Shown piece after piece: positions 54,630 through 63,452 of a stretch of 64,000 nucleotides of DNA; the stretch's first letter is position 1, and every line of letters begins with the position of its first letter. Source of the stretch: Syntrophotalea acetylenica (lineage in GTDB: Bacteria > Desulfobacterota > Desulfuromonadia > Desulfuromonadales > Syntrophotaleaceae); NCBI RefSeq assembly GCF_001888165.1, contig NZ_CP015455.1, positions 1,420,001 to 1,484,000 of the forward strand. Direction: 5' to 3'. Made by a program: the position numbers and the translations under genes. Under the pieces are notes generated by a model. It made no database searches and was not told the DNA's origin. It worked only from the letters and a program-made list of their open reading frames with translations.

Positions 54630-55838
54630 ATGGCCCTTTTTATCTGCAAGATCGGTACATCTGACGGACGGGTTGTCTATCGCTCCTGCCACGCCCGCAA
54701 CCGGTTCGAACTCCAGGAAAGCCTGGCGGAGGAGGGGTGTTGCGTTTTTCAGATGCGACGCGTGTTTTTGCCTGTTGCGTTATTCAGGCCGCTTCGTCAA
54801 AACCGTTGGCCGCAGAAAAGGTTTTTGTTGTTCAATCAGGAAATGCTTGTCCTGTTTCGCTCGGGAATGCCCATTCTTGAAGTGCTCCAGTCCCTTGAAC
54901 AGGAAAAGGATCCTCCTGTCGTCAAGGAAGTTCTGCAAAATGTTCGGAGCGCCGTTGAAGGCGGCAGTTCTCTTTCCCATGCTTTTTCACTGTTTCCCGA
55001 ATTTTTTCCGTCCCTGTTCGTTGCAACCGTTGCCTCTGGCGAAAAGACCGGCGATCTCGCCCAGACTCTTTTTCGCTACCTTGAGTATCAGAAAAGGATG
55101 TTGCGCCTGCGTGACCGTTTGAAGTCCGCCGCAATGTATCCCCTGGTTCTGGCCTGCGCCACCATGCTGGTTCTCCTCTTCATGATTTTTTTCGTCGTGC
55201 CGAGCTTCGTGCGGATTTATGCCGATGCGCAGGTCGCATTGCCGCTTCTGACCCGCATAGTGTTGTACAGCGCCGAACTGTTATCCCGGGGCTGGTTCCT
55301 GATCCTGTTGATGGCCGGGGTCCTTTTTCTGGCGGTTGGACATTTCATAAGAACGCCCAAAGGCAGAGTGATTTTCGATGAGACGCTGCTGCGCCTGCCC
55401 TGGTTGGGTGATTTTTTTCGATTGAGTGCGCTGGTGAATTTCTGCAGAACCACCGGGACTATTCTCGGCAGCGGATTACCCCTGGTCGAGGCGCTTGAGC
55501 TTGCCAGGGGTGTTTTGAACAATGTGGTTATTCAAAAGGGTCTGGCGGCTGTCATCGGTTCCCTCAATGAAGGTGAAAATCTGGGGGATGCGCTTGCCTG
55601 GCATGCGGTTTTCCCACCGGTGGCCAACCGTTTGCTGGCTACCGGTGAGAGAGGCGGTAACCTACAGCAGATGTTTGACGAGGTTGCCGATTATTATGAA
55701 TCGGAGATTGACAACCGTCTGGAGAGGATTGCGAGTCTTCTTGAGCCGCTGGTCCTGGTTTTCGTCGGGTTGGTCATCGGCGGGATTGTGATAGCGATCT
55801 ATTTGCCCGTTTTCCAACTGGCCGGAACGGTTGGATGA
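54630..55838 (+). CDS. gspF: Type II secretion / type IV pilus inner-membrane platform protein GspF
   Basis: A 402-residue protein with two T2SSF domains. The first has NQEMLVLFRSGMPILEVLQSLE near residue 70 and ASGEKTGDLAQTL near 135; the second has LVNFCRTTGTILGSGLPLVEALELA near 270-295 and ATGERGGNLQQMF near 345. Three hydrophobic helices lie near 170, 220 and 375. ATG 54630 follows TTG 54621 in frame; neither has a strong ribosome binding site. It is the first gene of the secretion operon, placed directly after the tRNA terminator. Confidence 0.92.
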   Translation: MALFICKIGTSDGRVVYRSCHARNRFELQESLAEEGCCVFQMRRVFLPVALFRPLRQNRWPQKRFLLFNQEMLVLFRSGMPILEVLQSLEQEKDPPVVKEVLQNVRSAVEGGSSLSHAFSLFPEFFPSLFVATVASGEKTGDLAQTLFRYLEYQKRMLRLRDRLKSAAMYPLVLACATMLVLLFMIFFVVPSFVRIYADAQVALPLLTRIVLYSAELLSRGWFLILLMAGVLFLAVGHFIRTPKGRVIFDETLLRLPWLGDFFRLSALVNFCRTTGTILGSGLPLVEALELARGVLNNVVIQKGLAAVIGSLNEGENLGDALAWHAVFPPVANRLLATGERGGNLQQMFDEVADYYESEIDNRLERIASLLEPLVLVFVGLVIGGIVIAIYLPVFQLAGTVG

Positions 55839-55856
55839 GCGCAGGGAGTCAAGCGT

Positions 55857-57590
55857 ATGGCCTATCGCTGGCTAAAAATTGGCGAATTGCTGGCTGAGAC
55901 CGGGGCGATTGCTCCGGGTCAGACCGAAATAATCCTCGAGAGGATGAAAACCAGCGGCCTGCGTTTTGGTGAGACCGGGGTCGAACTCGGCTTTTTTGAG
56001 GACGAGATCCTTGCCCAGGCACTGGCGCGCCAGTTTGGCATGGACTATGTTGATTTGTCCTCACTGGATTCCGATTTCGCACCTCCCGCAGGTCTTCCGG
56101 AAGACCTTGTGGTGCGGTTCGGGGTTGTCCCTCTTGAGTATGCCGGCGAGGATCTGGTGGTGGCGACCGCTGATCCCACGGATATCTCGCGCCTGAATCA
56201 GCTCGAATGGCAGATAGGCGGCCCCGTAACCCTCAAAATTGCCGGCAAGAGCCAGATCCAGCGCGTAGCCGCAGGCAGTCGCGGCACCACCGGCGAAGCC
56301 CTTGAAAGCACGCTGGAAAAGTTTAGGGGCCTGGCCAATGGCAGGCCGCGGGAAGATAAGGATCTGCTGCTGGGCGAGACGCAAGAAGAGGCGCACAGTC
56401 CGGTTATCAAGTTGATCGATACCACCCTGGTGGATGCCCTGCAGAAACGGGCCAGCGACATTCATATCGAATCCGGACCGGATGGCGTGGTGATCAAATA
56501 CCGCATCGATGGTGTGCTTTCCAGGGCTATGGAACCGCTCGACAGACGATTTCAAGGGCCTGTCATTTCCCGCATCAAAGTGATGAGCGAGCTGGATATT
56601 TCCGAACGCAGGATACCCCAGGACGGCCGGTTCAAGGCCCGCATTGGCGGCAGGTCCATCGATTTCCGGGTTTCCATTCTCCCCAGCAGCTTTGGCGAGG
56701 ATGCGGTTATCCGTATTCTTGACAAGAGCAGTATTGCTGTCGACCTGAAAGGCTTGACGCTGGAATCTCTCGGCTTCAATCCAAGAGAGATCGCCCGCTT
56801 CCGTCGTCAGATTCGCGCACCTTACGGCATGGTGCTTGTGACAGGCCCTACCGGCAGCGGCAAGACCACGACCCTGTATGCCGCACTCGCGGAGATTCAT
56901 ACCGAACAGGAAAAAATCATCACCATCGAAGACCCCGTGGAATACCAGGTCCCCGGCGTTGTCCAGGTGCCGGTAAATGAAAAAAAGGGGCTAACTTTTG
57001 CCCGGGGGCTGCGCTCGATTCTGCGCCATGACCCGGACAAGATCATGGTTGGAGAGATTCGTGACGCCGAGACGGCTCAAATTGCCGTTCAGTCGGCTTT
57101 GACCGGACATCTGGTATTTACCACGGTACATGCCAACAATGTATTCGATGTACTGGGAAGGTTTCTGCATATGGGCCTGGACCCTTATCATTTTCTTTCC
57201 AGCCTGAATATGGTTCTGGCCCAGCGACTGGTCAGAAAACTCTGTGTCCATTGTAAACAGCCGGTTACCTACTCCGAGGATGAAATGGAGCGGTTCGGGC
57301 TCGATCCTGCCCGTCATGCCGGACAAACTTTTTATGAAGGCCGCGGTTGCAAGCATTGCCACGGTCTTGGCTATGCCGGTCGTTCGGCCATTGTCGAGTT
57401 GCTTGAAATCAACGACGAGCTTCGGGAGCTGATCATCAATCGTGCGCCAACCGGGCGGTTGCGCAGGGCGGCGGCCGGCATGGGTACGGTTTTCCTGCGT
57501 CAGGCCGCGCTTGAGAAAGTTCTTCAGGGAGTCACCAGCCTTCCGGAAATCGACAGGGTGACCTTCGCCGATGCCGAGGTGCCGACATGA
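55857..57590 (+). CDS. gspE: Type II secretion / pilus assembly ATPase GspE
   Basis: A 577-residue assembly ATPase with the N-terminal MshEN-like domain (residues 1-150), Walker [17 protein letters not shown] near 328-343, Asp box TIEDPVEY near 358, Walker B region RSILRHDPDKIMVGEIRDAET near 385-405 and the zinc-binding CVHC (about 462) and CKHCHGLGYAGR (about 497). GGGAG precedes the ATG. It energises pseudopilus assembly by the downstream components. It overlaps pilM by 4 bases. Confidence 0.95.
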   Translation: MAYRWLKIGELLAETGAIAPGQTEIILERMKTSGLRFGETGVELGFFEDEILAQALARQFGMDYVDLSSLDSDFAPPAGLPEDLVVRFGVVPLEYAGEDLVVATADPTDISRLNQLEWQIGGPVTLKIAGKSQIQRVAAGSRGTTGEALESTLEKFRGLANGRPREDKDLLLGETQEEAHSPVIKLIDTTLVDALQKRASDIHIESGPDGVVIKYRIDGVLSRAMEPLDRRFQGPVISRIKVMSELDISERRIPQDGRFKARIGGRSIDFRVSILPSSFGEDAVIRILDKSSIAVDLKGLTLESLGFNPREIARFRRQIRAPYGMVLVTGPTGSGKTTTLYAALAEIHTEQEKIITIEDPVEYQVPGVVQVPVNEKKGLTFARGLRSILRHDPDKIMVGEIRDAETAQIAVQSALTGHLVFTTVHANNVFDVLGRFLHMGLDPYHFLSSLNMVLAQRLVRKLCVHCKQPVTYSEDEMERFGLDPARHAGQTFYEGRGCKHCHGLGYAGRSAIVELLEINDELRELIINRAPTGRLRRAAAGMGTVFLRQAALEKVLQGVTSLPEIDRVTFADAEVPT

Positions 57591-58474
57591 CCTGGCGAAG
57601 ATATGTTGGCGTCGACATCCATGATACGCAGCTCCGCATTGCGGCATTGCGGAAGAGGTGGCGCAAAGGCGGAATGCCGGTTGACGGACGGGTTGTGGAT
57701 TTGCAGCACAGTCTGGAGCCGGTCCGGCTCCGGGAGCTGGACAACGGCCAGAGAACGGGCCTGCTGGCTGCGCTGCGCGATGCCATTCAGCCTGTGGCTG
57801 TCGGGGAAAAGCGGATCGCCCTGTCTCTGCCGGATCGTTGCGGATACGTGCTGCCCATGGAAATCGAGGGGTTTCCCCGACTGCGGGGAGAGGGGATGGC
57901 GATGATCGACTGGCAGCTTAAAAAGCTGTTGCCCGGGTGTTCCGGATTGCAGTTCGATTATCAGGTTCTGAAACGGGAGCCGGGCAACCCGACCCGCCTG
58001 CTGGTCATCGCGGCTGAAAAAAGCCTGCTCGGTCTCTACCAGGAACTGCTGCAGGACGCCGGTTTCAGCTCCGTCCATGTTTCCTTCCATGGATTGAACC
58101 TTTACCGGCATTGGCGTTATCGTCTCGATCCCGAGGGAGACGCCATACTGGTTGTCATGACGGAAGACGGCGTCAACCTGCAAATCTATCGCGCTGGCAG
58201 GCTGGAGTATTACAACTCGCGTCGGACTGGTGCAGAGTCTGACCGGCAGGTGCAGGAGTTGCACAGAATCGTGGCCGGTTATGCCCGGGAATTTTCCGGA
58301 AGGATTCGCCACCGGTTGTTTCTCCATGCCGACCGAGGCGTCGAAAGGTCTGTTGTAGAGGCCATCAACGAGTGTTTCGGGCGAAAAGCAGAGGTTCTGG
58401 AAGGGCACGGGGACAGCCCGCTGGTGTTGGCCGCTGCTCTGGGCGCGGCGGAATGCCTGATGATGGGGGATTGA
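57587..58474 (+). CDS. pilM: PilM-like actin-fold protein
   Basis: A 295-residue protein. The start MTWRRYVGVDIHDTQLRIAAL carries the ATPase-fold phosphate-1-like loop GVDIHDTQLR; SLPDRCGYVLPMEIEGFP and LVIAAEKSLLGLYQELLQDAGF near residue 130-150 match PilM/GspL cytoplasmic domains. It is shorter than a usual PilM (about 350 residues) and the phosphate motifs are weak. It would dock the ATPase to the PilN/PilO pair. Overlap with gspE (ATGA) implies coupling. Confidence 0.78.
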   Translation: MTWRRYVGVDIHDTQLRIAALRKRWRKGGMPVDGRVVDLQHSLEPVRLRELDNGQRTGLLAALRDAIQPVAVGEKRIALSLPDRCGYVLPMEIEGFPRLRGEGMAMIDWQLKKLLPGCSGLQFDYQVLKREPGNPTRLLVIAAEKSLLGLYQELLQDAGFSSVHVSFHGLNLYRHWRYRLDPEGDAILVVMTEDGVNLQIYRAGRLEYYNSRRTGAESDRQVQELHRIVAGYAREFSGRIRHRLFLHADRGVERSVVEAINECFGRKAEVLEGHGDSPLVLAAALGAAECLMMGD

Positions 58475-59017
58475 ATGAAGCTGAAGGTGAATCTCGCGAT
58501 GCAACATCCTCCCGACGCGCAGGTGCTGCGCCGGATCTGCATCCTGCTCGTGGCCTGCATGGCGGTTTTGCTGCTGGTAAATTTCGGTGCGATGTACGGG
58601 GTCCGGCAGCGTCGCCGGCAAGTGGTCCAGCAACTGGGTAGCCTGTCCGCCGCACCGCAGGAGGTCGTGGTGAAACCGGAGCAATCGGCCGCGATGCAAG
58701 CTGAAGCTTCCCGGATCAGGGAAATCCTGCAGCGGCGCGAATTTTTCTGGTCGGACATCCTGGAGCATCTCGAAAACACCTGGATCAAAGGCATTCAGGT
58801 TCGCTCCATCCAGCCTGACTTTAAGGACAAGACCCTTGGCATTACCGTTTTTGCAAAAAATGACAGGGTGTTTCGTGCCTACCTGGATAAGCTTTTAAGC
58901 TACGAACCTTTCAGCGAGGTGCTGTTGCTGCGACAGGAAAAAACCGATATCAAGGATGCCGGGGGACGCAGTCTGACCATCATCCGCTCCGAGTTCCGCA
59001 TTCGTGGAGGCTTTTGA
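58475..59017 (+). CDS. pilN: PilN-like membrane protein
   Basis: A 180-residue bitopic protein. The N-terminal MKLKVNLAMQHPPD is the usual PilN cytoplasmic start with the INL-like segment, a hydrophobic helix at about residues 22-42 (ICILLVACMAVLLLVNFG) and a periplasmic domain with a coiled coil and ferredoxin-like fold, including WSDILEHLENTWIKGIQVRSI. It starts directly after the pilM stop. Confidence 0.82.
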   Translation: MKLKVNLAMQHPPDAQVLRRICILLVACMAVLLLVNFGAMYGVRQRRRQVVQQLGSLSAAPQEVVVKPEQSAAMQAEASRIREILQRREFFWSDILEHLENTWIKGIQVRSIQPDFKDKTLGITVFAKNDRVFRAYLDKLLSYEPFSEVLLLRQEKTDIKDAGGRSLTIIRSEFRIRGGF

Positions 59018-59018
59018 A

Positions 59019-59576
59019 ATGGCCTTGAAAATTATTTTTACGGAACTCTGGCGCAGCCATCGCAGCCTGCTTCTGCTGTTGCTGGCAGGGGTGCTGCTCA
59101 ATGGTCTGCTGTACGGTATGTTACACGGTATTATGCTGCCGGGGCTGGAGAGGGATGTTTCGCTGCTGGCGCAGCGGCAGGCTGCCGCTCGTACTGCCAG
59201 GGAGCAGCCAGGCCCGACAGTGGCCTGTGGGGCGTTGTTGCAGGATCGCGACAATTTTTACAGGCAGGTAGCCGCGTACCGGACATTCCCGGATTTTATC
59301 CAGCAACTCTATCAGTATGCCAGTGATTCCGAACTTGCCATCAACCGCATTGCCTATCGCCCGGAAAACACCGACCTGCCGGACATTCTTCGCTATACGC
59401 TTGAATTTTCGGTGAGCGGACCCTATCGCACGCTCCGGGAATTTGTGGAACGACTTGAACAATGGGAGCAACTTGTGGTGGTTGAGCAGATCCGCCTCGA
59501 TGCCCGCCAACCGGAGAGGGATGAAGTGATTTTGAGCCTCCGGCTGTCGGCATATTTCAATACGGGGTCGCCATGA
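59019..59576 (+). CDS. pilO: PilO/GspM-like membrane protein
   Basis: A 185-residue protein starting at ATG 59019, 8 bases after GGAGG; the frame could begin at GTG 59004. One hydrophobic helix (SLLLLLLAGVLLNGLLYGML) is followed by a coiled coil and a PilO-type domain with FPDFIQQLYQYASDSELAINRIAY and LREFVERLEQW. It overlaps pilP by 4 bases. It forms the inner-membrane alignment complex with PilN. Confidence 0.82.
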   Translation: MALKIIFTELWRSHRSLLLLLLAGVLLNGLLYGMLHGIMLPGLERDVSLLAQRQAAARTAREQPGPTVACGALLQDRDNFYRQVAAYRTFPDFIQQLYQYASDSELAINRIAYRPENTDLPDILRYTLEFSVSGPYRTLREFVERLEQWEQLVVVEQIRLDARQPERDEVILSLRLSAYFNTGSP

Positions 59577-60247
59577 ACCGGTCGTTAAAAATACTTCTGC
59601 CGTTTCTGCTCCTGCTGGGGGGTGCGCTGCTTTACGCCTATCTCAACTGGCCACGGCAGAATACCGTGAGCGACAGCCCGCCTTTTGCGGCGGTACCGCG
59701 CAAACCCGTCGATGCCGGGCAAGAAGCCGCAATGGCACCGGTTGAAAAGGATGCCGATCGATCCGGTCCATCGGCCCGGGACATTTTTGCACCGCTGTTT
59801 CCCGCAGCGGCCAAACCACGCCTGTCCTCGACGGCCAACGGTCGACCGGCACAGGCCTCTGCGTCCGCGTCCGCTGCCTTGGCCCCTCTGACGCCGCCTC
59901 CTCCTCCCCGGCCCGTGTTTCTTGGCATGCTCAAGCATGCAGCGGTGCACCGCGTTTTTCTGTCGGTGTCCGGAGAGGTTTTTGTGGTGCGCTCCGGAGA
60001 GCGTTTCGGTCCGGGGGACCATTACGCCCTGCTGCAGATCGACGGGCAAAATCTGATTGTAAAACACGATGAAGAAGCCGAGAGCTACCGGATAGAGGCA
60101 CTCCAGCCGCCCATTTCGATTCTCTCGCCCATCGGTCGATCAACCGCGCCCGCAACCCTGACGCGTCAACCTGCGGAGTTTTCGGTGCCGGCCGAGCCGG
60201 AAGACATAGACAAGGAGGTGCCTGCTGATGGTATCGTTGAAAAATAG
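59573..60247 (+). CDS. PilP/GspC-like periplasmic linker protein
   Basis: A 224-residue protein with an N-terminal helix (LKILLPFLLLLGGALLYAYL), a Pro/Ala-rich linker to about residue 110, and a small beta domain with FLGMLKHAAVHRVFLSVSGEVFVVRSGERFGPGDHYALLQID, which fits the GspC/PilP homology region that contacts the secretin. The C-terminus is disordered and acidic. It overlaps the secretin gene by 20 bases. Confidence 0.78.
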   Translation: MNRSLKILLPFLLLLGGALLYAYLNWPRQNTVSDSPPFAAVPRKPVDAGQEAAMAPVEKDADRSGPSARDIFAPLFPAAAKPRLSSTANGRPAQASASASAALAPLTPPPPPRPVFLGMLKHAAVHRVFLSVSGEVFVVRSGERFGPGDHYALLQIDGQNLIVKHDEEAESYRIEALQPPISILSPIGRSTAPATLTRQPAEFSVPAEPEDIDKEVPADGIVEK

Positions 60248-62543
60248 GGCGTTGTGGACGATTGTCCTGTTGCTGGCGATCTTGACAGGGTGCGCCGGAT
60301 CCAGGGCCTTCGATGCCGGGGACAGGTATCTGCAACAGGGTGAATACGATCTGGCGCTGGAACAATTTGCCGAGGCCATGGCCAGAGAGCCGGCAAGACA
60401 TGAATACCGTCTGAAATGGCTCGATACTCGTAATCGCTCCGCCTTGTGGCACTATGATCGCGGGCAGGAATTTGCACGGCAGGGGCAACTGCTGCAGGCC
60501 GTCGCCGAATACCGCCAGTCGGTCCAGCTGGATGGCAGTTTGACGGCCGCGGCTCAGAAACTGAAGGAAGTGCAGACGCGCATCGCGGTGGAACAGCTCG
60601 TGAGCGAGGCCAGGGACTTTATCAAGGCGGCCCGTTACAGCCAGGCGAGAGCCAGCCTGTCAAAGGCCTTGAAACTCGACGCCGGACACGATGAGGCCAG
60701 GCAGCTGATGCAGCAGATCGAGATGGCGGACCAGCTCGTCATGGACGGGTATGAACTGGAGTTGTCCTCCCGCGAGCCGTTGAGCCTGCAGTTTTCGCAG
60801 ATGGACGTGCGGCAGGCTTTCGCGGTGCTGGGGCAGTTGTCCGGCATTCATTTCATTCTTGACGAAGCTATTCCCCCGAATCCGGTATCCCTGTTGCTCA
60901 AGGATGCTTCTTTTGCCCAGATCCTGGATCTGTTGCTGAAGCTCAACGGACTCGGCAAGCGCGTGCTGAACAGCCACACCATTCTTGTCTACCCGAAAAA
61001 TCCCGAGAAGGAAAAACAGTACGAAGACCGGGTTATCCAGGTGTTCTATCTGTCCAATATCGAAGCCAAGAACGCCGTCAATATGTTGCGGACCATGATG
61101 CAGACGCGCAAGATCTATGTTCATGAAGAGCTCAACGCCATTGTCATGCGCGACAAGCCCGAGGTCATAGAACTGACGCGGCAGCTTCTGGAAGCCGCGG
61201 ACCGCAACGATTCGGAGGTGGTTTTCGATCTGGAGCTGGTGGAGGTCAGTCACCGCGACGTTCTGAAACTCGGACCTAAACTCAGCACCTATTCCATAAG
61301 TGCCGGATTCGGGCAATCGATGGTCGACAGCGATGGCAATCTGGTCAGTCAATTGCTGAGCGATGTGTTGACCGCGGGCGGCTCCACGGACACCCTGGCA
61401 AGCAGCTTCAGCCGGCTCGAGTCTTTTTATACCCTGCCGACCGCCACCTTTGATTTTGCCAAGACCCTGACCGACAGCGAGATTCTGGCCAATCCCAAAA
61501 TACGTGTGAAAAACCGGGAGAAAGCCAAGGTACACATCGGTACCCGCGAGCCGATCGTTACCACCAATATCAGTACAACGACCGGTGACATCACCTCTAC
61601 CAACGTGCAGTATATCGATGTTGGCGTCAAGCTCGACGTTCAGCCGATCATCCGGCTGGATGACACGGTAATCACCACCCTGGCGCTGGAGGTCAGCAGC
61701 ATCCTGGAAAAAGAGGAGATCGCGGGAGGAGGGTCGGCGTTGCGCATATCGACCACCAATGCCGGGTCTTCCCTGATCCTCAAGGATGGCGAGCGGACCA
61801 TCATTGGCGGGCTGATCCGTGACGACTTGCAGGACTCCCGCAACACTCTGCCGCTCATCGGCGGCATCCCGGTTCTGGGGCAGATTTTCACGGGGCGCAG
61901 CAAGGAAAAAAACAAGCGGGAAATTCTTCTGTCGATCACGCCCCACATCGTGCGCACGGTCGATTTGCCGGCCCCGGATGTGGCGACCATCTGGTCGGGC
62001 AGCGAGAATGACCTGACCCCGGGATTGCGTTTCCCCTCCTTTGCCGACGTTCCGGGCGGCGAGGATTTTCGAGGGGTGCCGGCCATGCAGGAACCTGAAA
62101 TGACGTCCGAGGCCGGTCCGGGATCGGACGAAACGCCGGTCGAGATCGCTCTTTACGGCCCTTCGGAGGTGGCAGCGGGAGACTCTTTCGTGGTGCAGGT
62201 TGTGGCGTCGAAGGTCCGGGATCTCGTCGCCGCGCGTCTGACGTTGCGCTATCCCGGAACCCTCGCCGAGTTTGCCGGCATTCACCCCGGGCCGCTTATG
62301 GGCAAGGAGGAAGAGGAAAGCCGTGCTTTGCTGGCAGGGGTTCCTGCCGGCACCATCGAGGCCCAGGTGAGCAGGGTTGAGGGCATCCCCGGGGTCTCCG
62401 GAGAAGGGGCTCTGGCGCTGGTTGCTTTCAAGGTCCTGGCGGCTGGCAGGCTGGAGGTCTCTCTTGAGGCGTGCGAGCTGGTTTCTGCCGACGGCCAGAC
62501 TCTGTCCTGCAGTGCCGGGAGCATGACTGCCGAGGCGAGATGA
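60228..62543 (+). CDS. gspD: Secretin with N-terminal TPR segment and C-terminal cohesin-like domain
   Basis: A 771-residue outer-membrane lipoprotein (lipobox AILTGC, Cys22). Residues 25-150 contain TPR-like repeats (YLQQGEYDLALEQFAEAM); 190-260 form a secretin short domain (VRQAFAVLGQLSGIHFILDE); 265-590 contain the N-domains and secretin beta region ending in LPLIGGIPVLGQIFTGRSK; and residues from about 635 to 770 form a cohesin-like domain (PSEVAAGDSFVVQVVAS, GALALVAFKVLAAGRLEVSL). GGAGG lies 8 bases before the ATG. It forms the outer channel. The same TPR-secretin-cohesin layout occurs in the atypical type II system of Geobacter (established knowledge, from memory). Confidence 0.9.
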   Translation: MVSLKNRALWTIVLLLAILTGCAGSRAFDAGDRYLQQGEYDLALEQFAEAMAREPARHEYRLKWLDTRNRSALWHYDRGQEFARQGQLLQAVAEYRQSVQLDGSLTAAAQKLKEVQTRIAVEQLVSEARDFIKAARYSQARASLSKALKLDAGHDEARQLMQQIEMADQLVMDGYELELSSREPLSLQFSQMDVRQAFAVLGQLSGIHFILDEAIPPNPVSLLLKDASFAQILDLLLKLNGLGKRVLNSHTILVYPKNPEKEKQYEDRVIQVFYLSNIEAKNAVNMLRTMMQTRKIYVHEELNAIVMRDKPEVIELTRQLLEAADRNDSEVVFDLELVEVSHRDVLKLGPKLSTYSISAGFGQSMVDSDGNLVSQLLSDVLTAGGSTDTLASSFSRLESFYTLPTATFDFAKTLTDSEILANPKIRVKNREKAKVHIGTREPIVTTNISTTTGDITSTNVQYIDVGVKLDVQPIIRLDDTVITTLALEVSSILEKEEIAGGGSALRISTTNAGSSLILKDGERTIIGGLIRDDLQDSRNTLPLIGGIPVLGQIFTGRSKEKNKREILLSITPHIVRTVDLPAPDVATIWSGSENDLTPGLRFPSFADVPGGEDFRGVPAMQEPEMTSEAGPGSDETPVEIALYGPSEVAAGDSFVVQVVASKVRDLVAARLTLRYPGTLAEFAGIHPGPLMGKEEEESRALLAGVPAGTIEAQVSRVEGIPGVSGEGALALVAFKVLAAGRLEVSLEACELVSADGQTLSCSAGSMTAEAR

Positions 62544-62544
62544 C

Positions 62545-63036
62545 ATGATGCGCAGAATGTTTTCCGTCGCCCGAAACCCTGCGGGGATGACGCTGATCGA
62601 GGTGGTGATTACGGTCGCCATTGTCGGTATCCTGGCCTCGGCCGTGCTGCCCCTTGCCGAAGTTACGATCAAGCGTACCCAGGAGATGGAACTGCGGCGA
62701 TCGCTGCGGGAATTGCGGTCGGCCATCGACCAGTACAAGGCAGATTTCGACAAGGCGGTTCTGGACAAACACATCGTTTCGGATACCGACCAGACCGGCT
62801 ATCCGCTCAACCTTGAGGAACTGGTGACGGGCAAAAACTGGGGCGGGCTTTATGCCTTTCCCCGCAAATATCTGCGGCGGATTCCTCGCGATCCCTTCAA
62901 TCCCGAGGAAGAGTGGGGGATGCGTGGCTATCGCGATGCGCCGGATTCACCTTCCTGGGACGGTAAGGATGTTTATGATGTGTACAGTCGAAGCGATCAG
63001 ACAGCGCTGGACGGGACCGCCTACAGTTCCTGGTAA
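62545..63036 (+). CDS. gspG: Type II secretion pseudopilin GspG-like
   Basis: A 163-residue prepilin-like protein. The leader ends NPAG and the mature N-terminus begins MTLIEVVITVAIVGILASAVLPLAEV, with Glu at +5. The C-terminal region has LEELVTG..., RIPRDPFNPEEEWGMRGY and DVYDVYSRSDQTALDGTAYSSW, the major pseudopilin pattern with calcium-site-like acidic residues. A PilD-type prepilin peptidase is needed but is not in this window. The next pseudopilin gene starts inside its 3' end. Confidence 0.93.
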   Translation: MMRRMFSVARNPAGMTLIEVVITVAIVGILASAVLPLAEVTIKRTQEMELRRSLRELRSAIDQYKADFDKAVLDKHIVSDTDQTGYPLNLEELVTGKNWGGLYAFPRKYLRRIPRDPFNPEEEWGMRGYRDAPDSPSWDGKDVYDVYSRSDQTALDGTAYSSW

Positions 63037-63445
63037 GACCGTTGCGGAGCTCCGGGTACGGCCCTGTGCCGGTTTTACGCTCATCGAATTGATGATCGTC
63101 ATGACGATCGTGGCGATTCTGGCCGCCATTGCCGTCCCCCATTACCAGCGAAATTTGATTCAGGCACGGGAATCGGTGCTGCGGGAAAACCTGTATCAGA
63201 TGCGCAAGGCTATTGACGGCTTTTTCGCCGATCAGGGGCGATACCCGGAGAGCCTGGAAGAACTGGTCGAAAAGCGTTACTTGCGGGGCATTCCCAAGGA
63301 CCCCTTTACCGGAAGTGCGGAAACATGGTACACCATACCACCAGAAGTACTGGATCTTGGCGCGGGGGATCCTGGCGCTGTCTACGATGTACGCAGCGGC
63401 AGCAACCTGGCAGGACTCAACGGCATTCCTTATCGCGACTGGTAG
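62975..63445 (+). CDS. Second GspG-like pseudopilin with long leader
   Basis: A 156-residue prepilin. The class III signal is CAG followed by FTLIELMIVMTIVAILAAIAVPHY with Glu at +5. The start at ATG 62975 has TAAGGA 5 bases upstream and lies 62 bases inside the previous gene; the leader of about 33 residues is long. No nearer start codon is in frame. The C-terminal region has YPESLEELVEKRYLRGIPKDPFTG and DVRSGSNLAGLNGIPYRDW, matching the first pseudopilin, so the two are paralogs. It is followed 7 bases later by ftsE. Confidence 0.85.
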   Translation: MMCTVEAIRQRWTGPPTVPGKTVAELRVRPCAGFTLIELMIVMTIVAILAAIAVPHYQRNLIQARESVLRENLYQMRKAIDGFFADQGRYPESLEELVEKRYLRGIPKDPFTGSAETWYTIPPEVLDLGAGDPGAVYDVRSGSNLAGLNGIPYRDW

Positions 63446-63452
63446 AGATTTC

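Noticed and set aside
60660-62774. A 704-codon minus-strand open frame
   Set aside because: It is antisense to the secretin gene, which has clear motifs. The translation is low-complexity and has no family signature.
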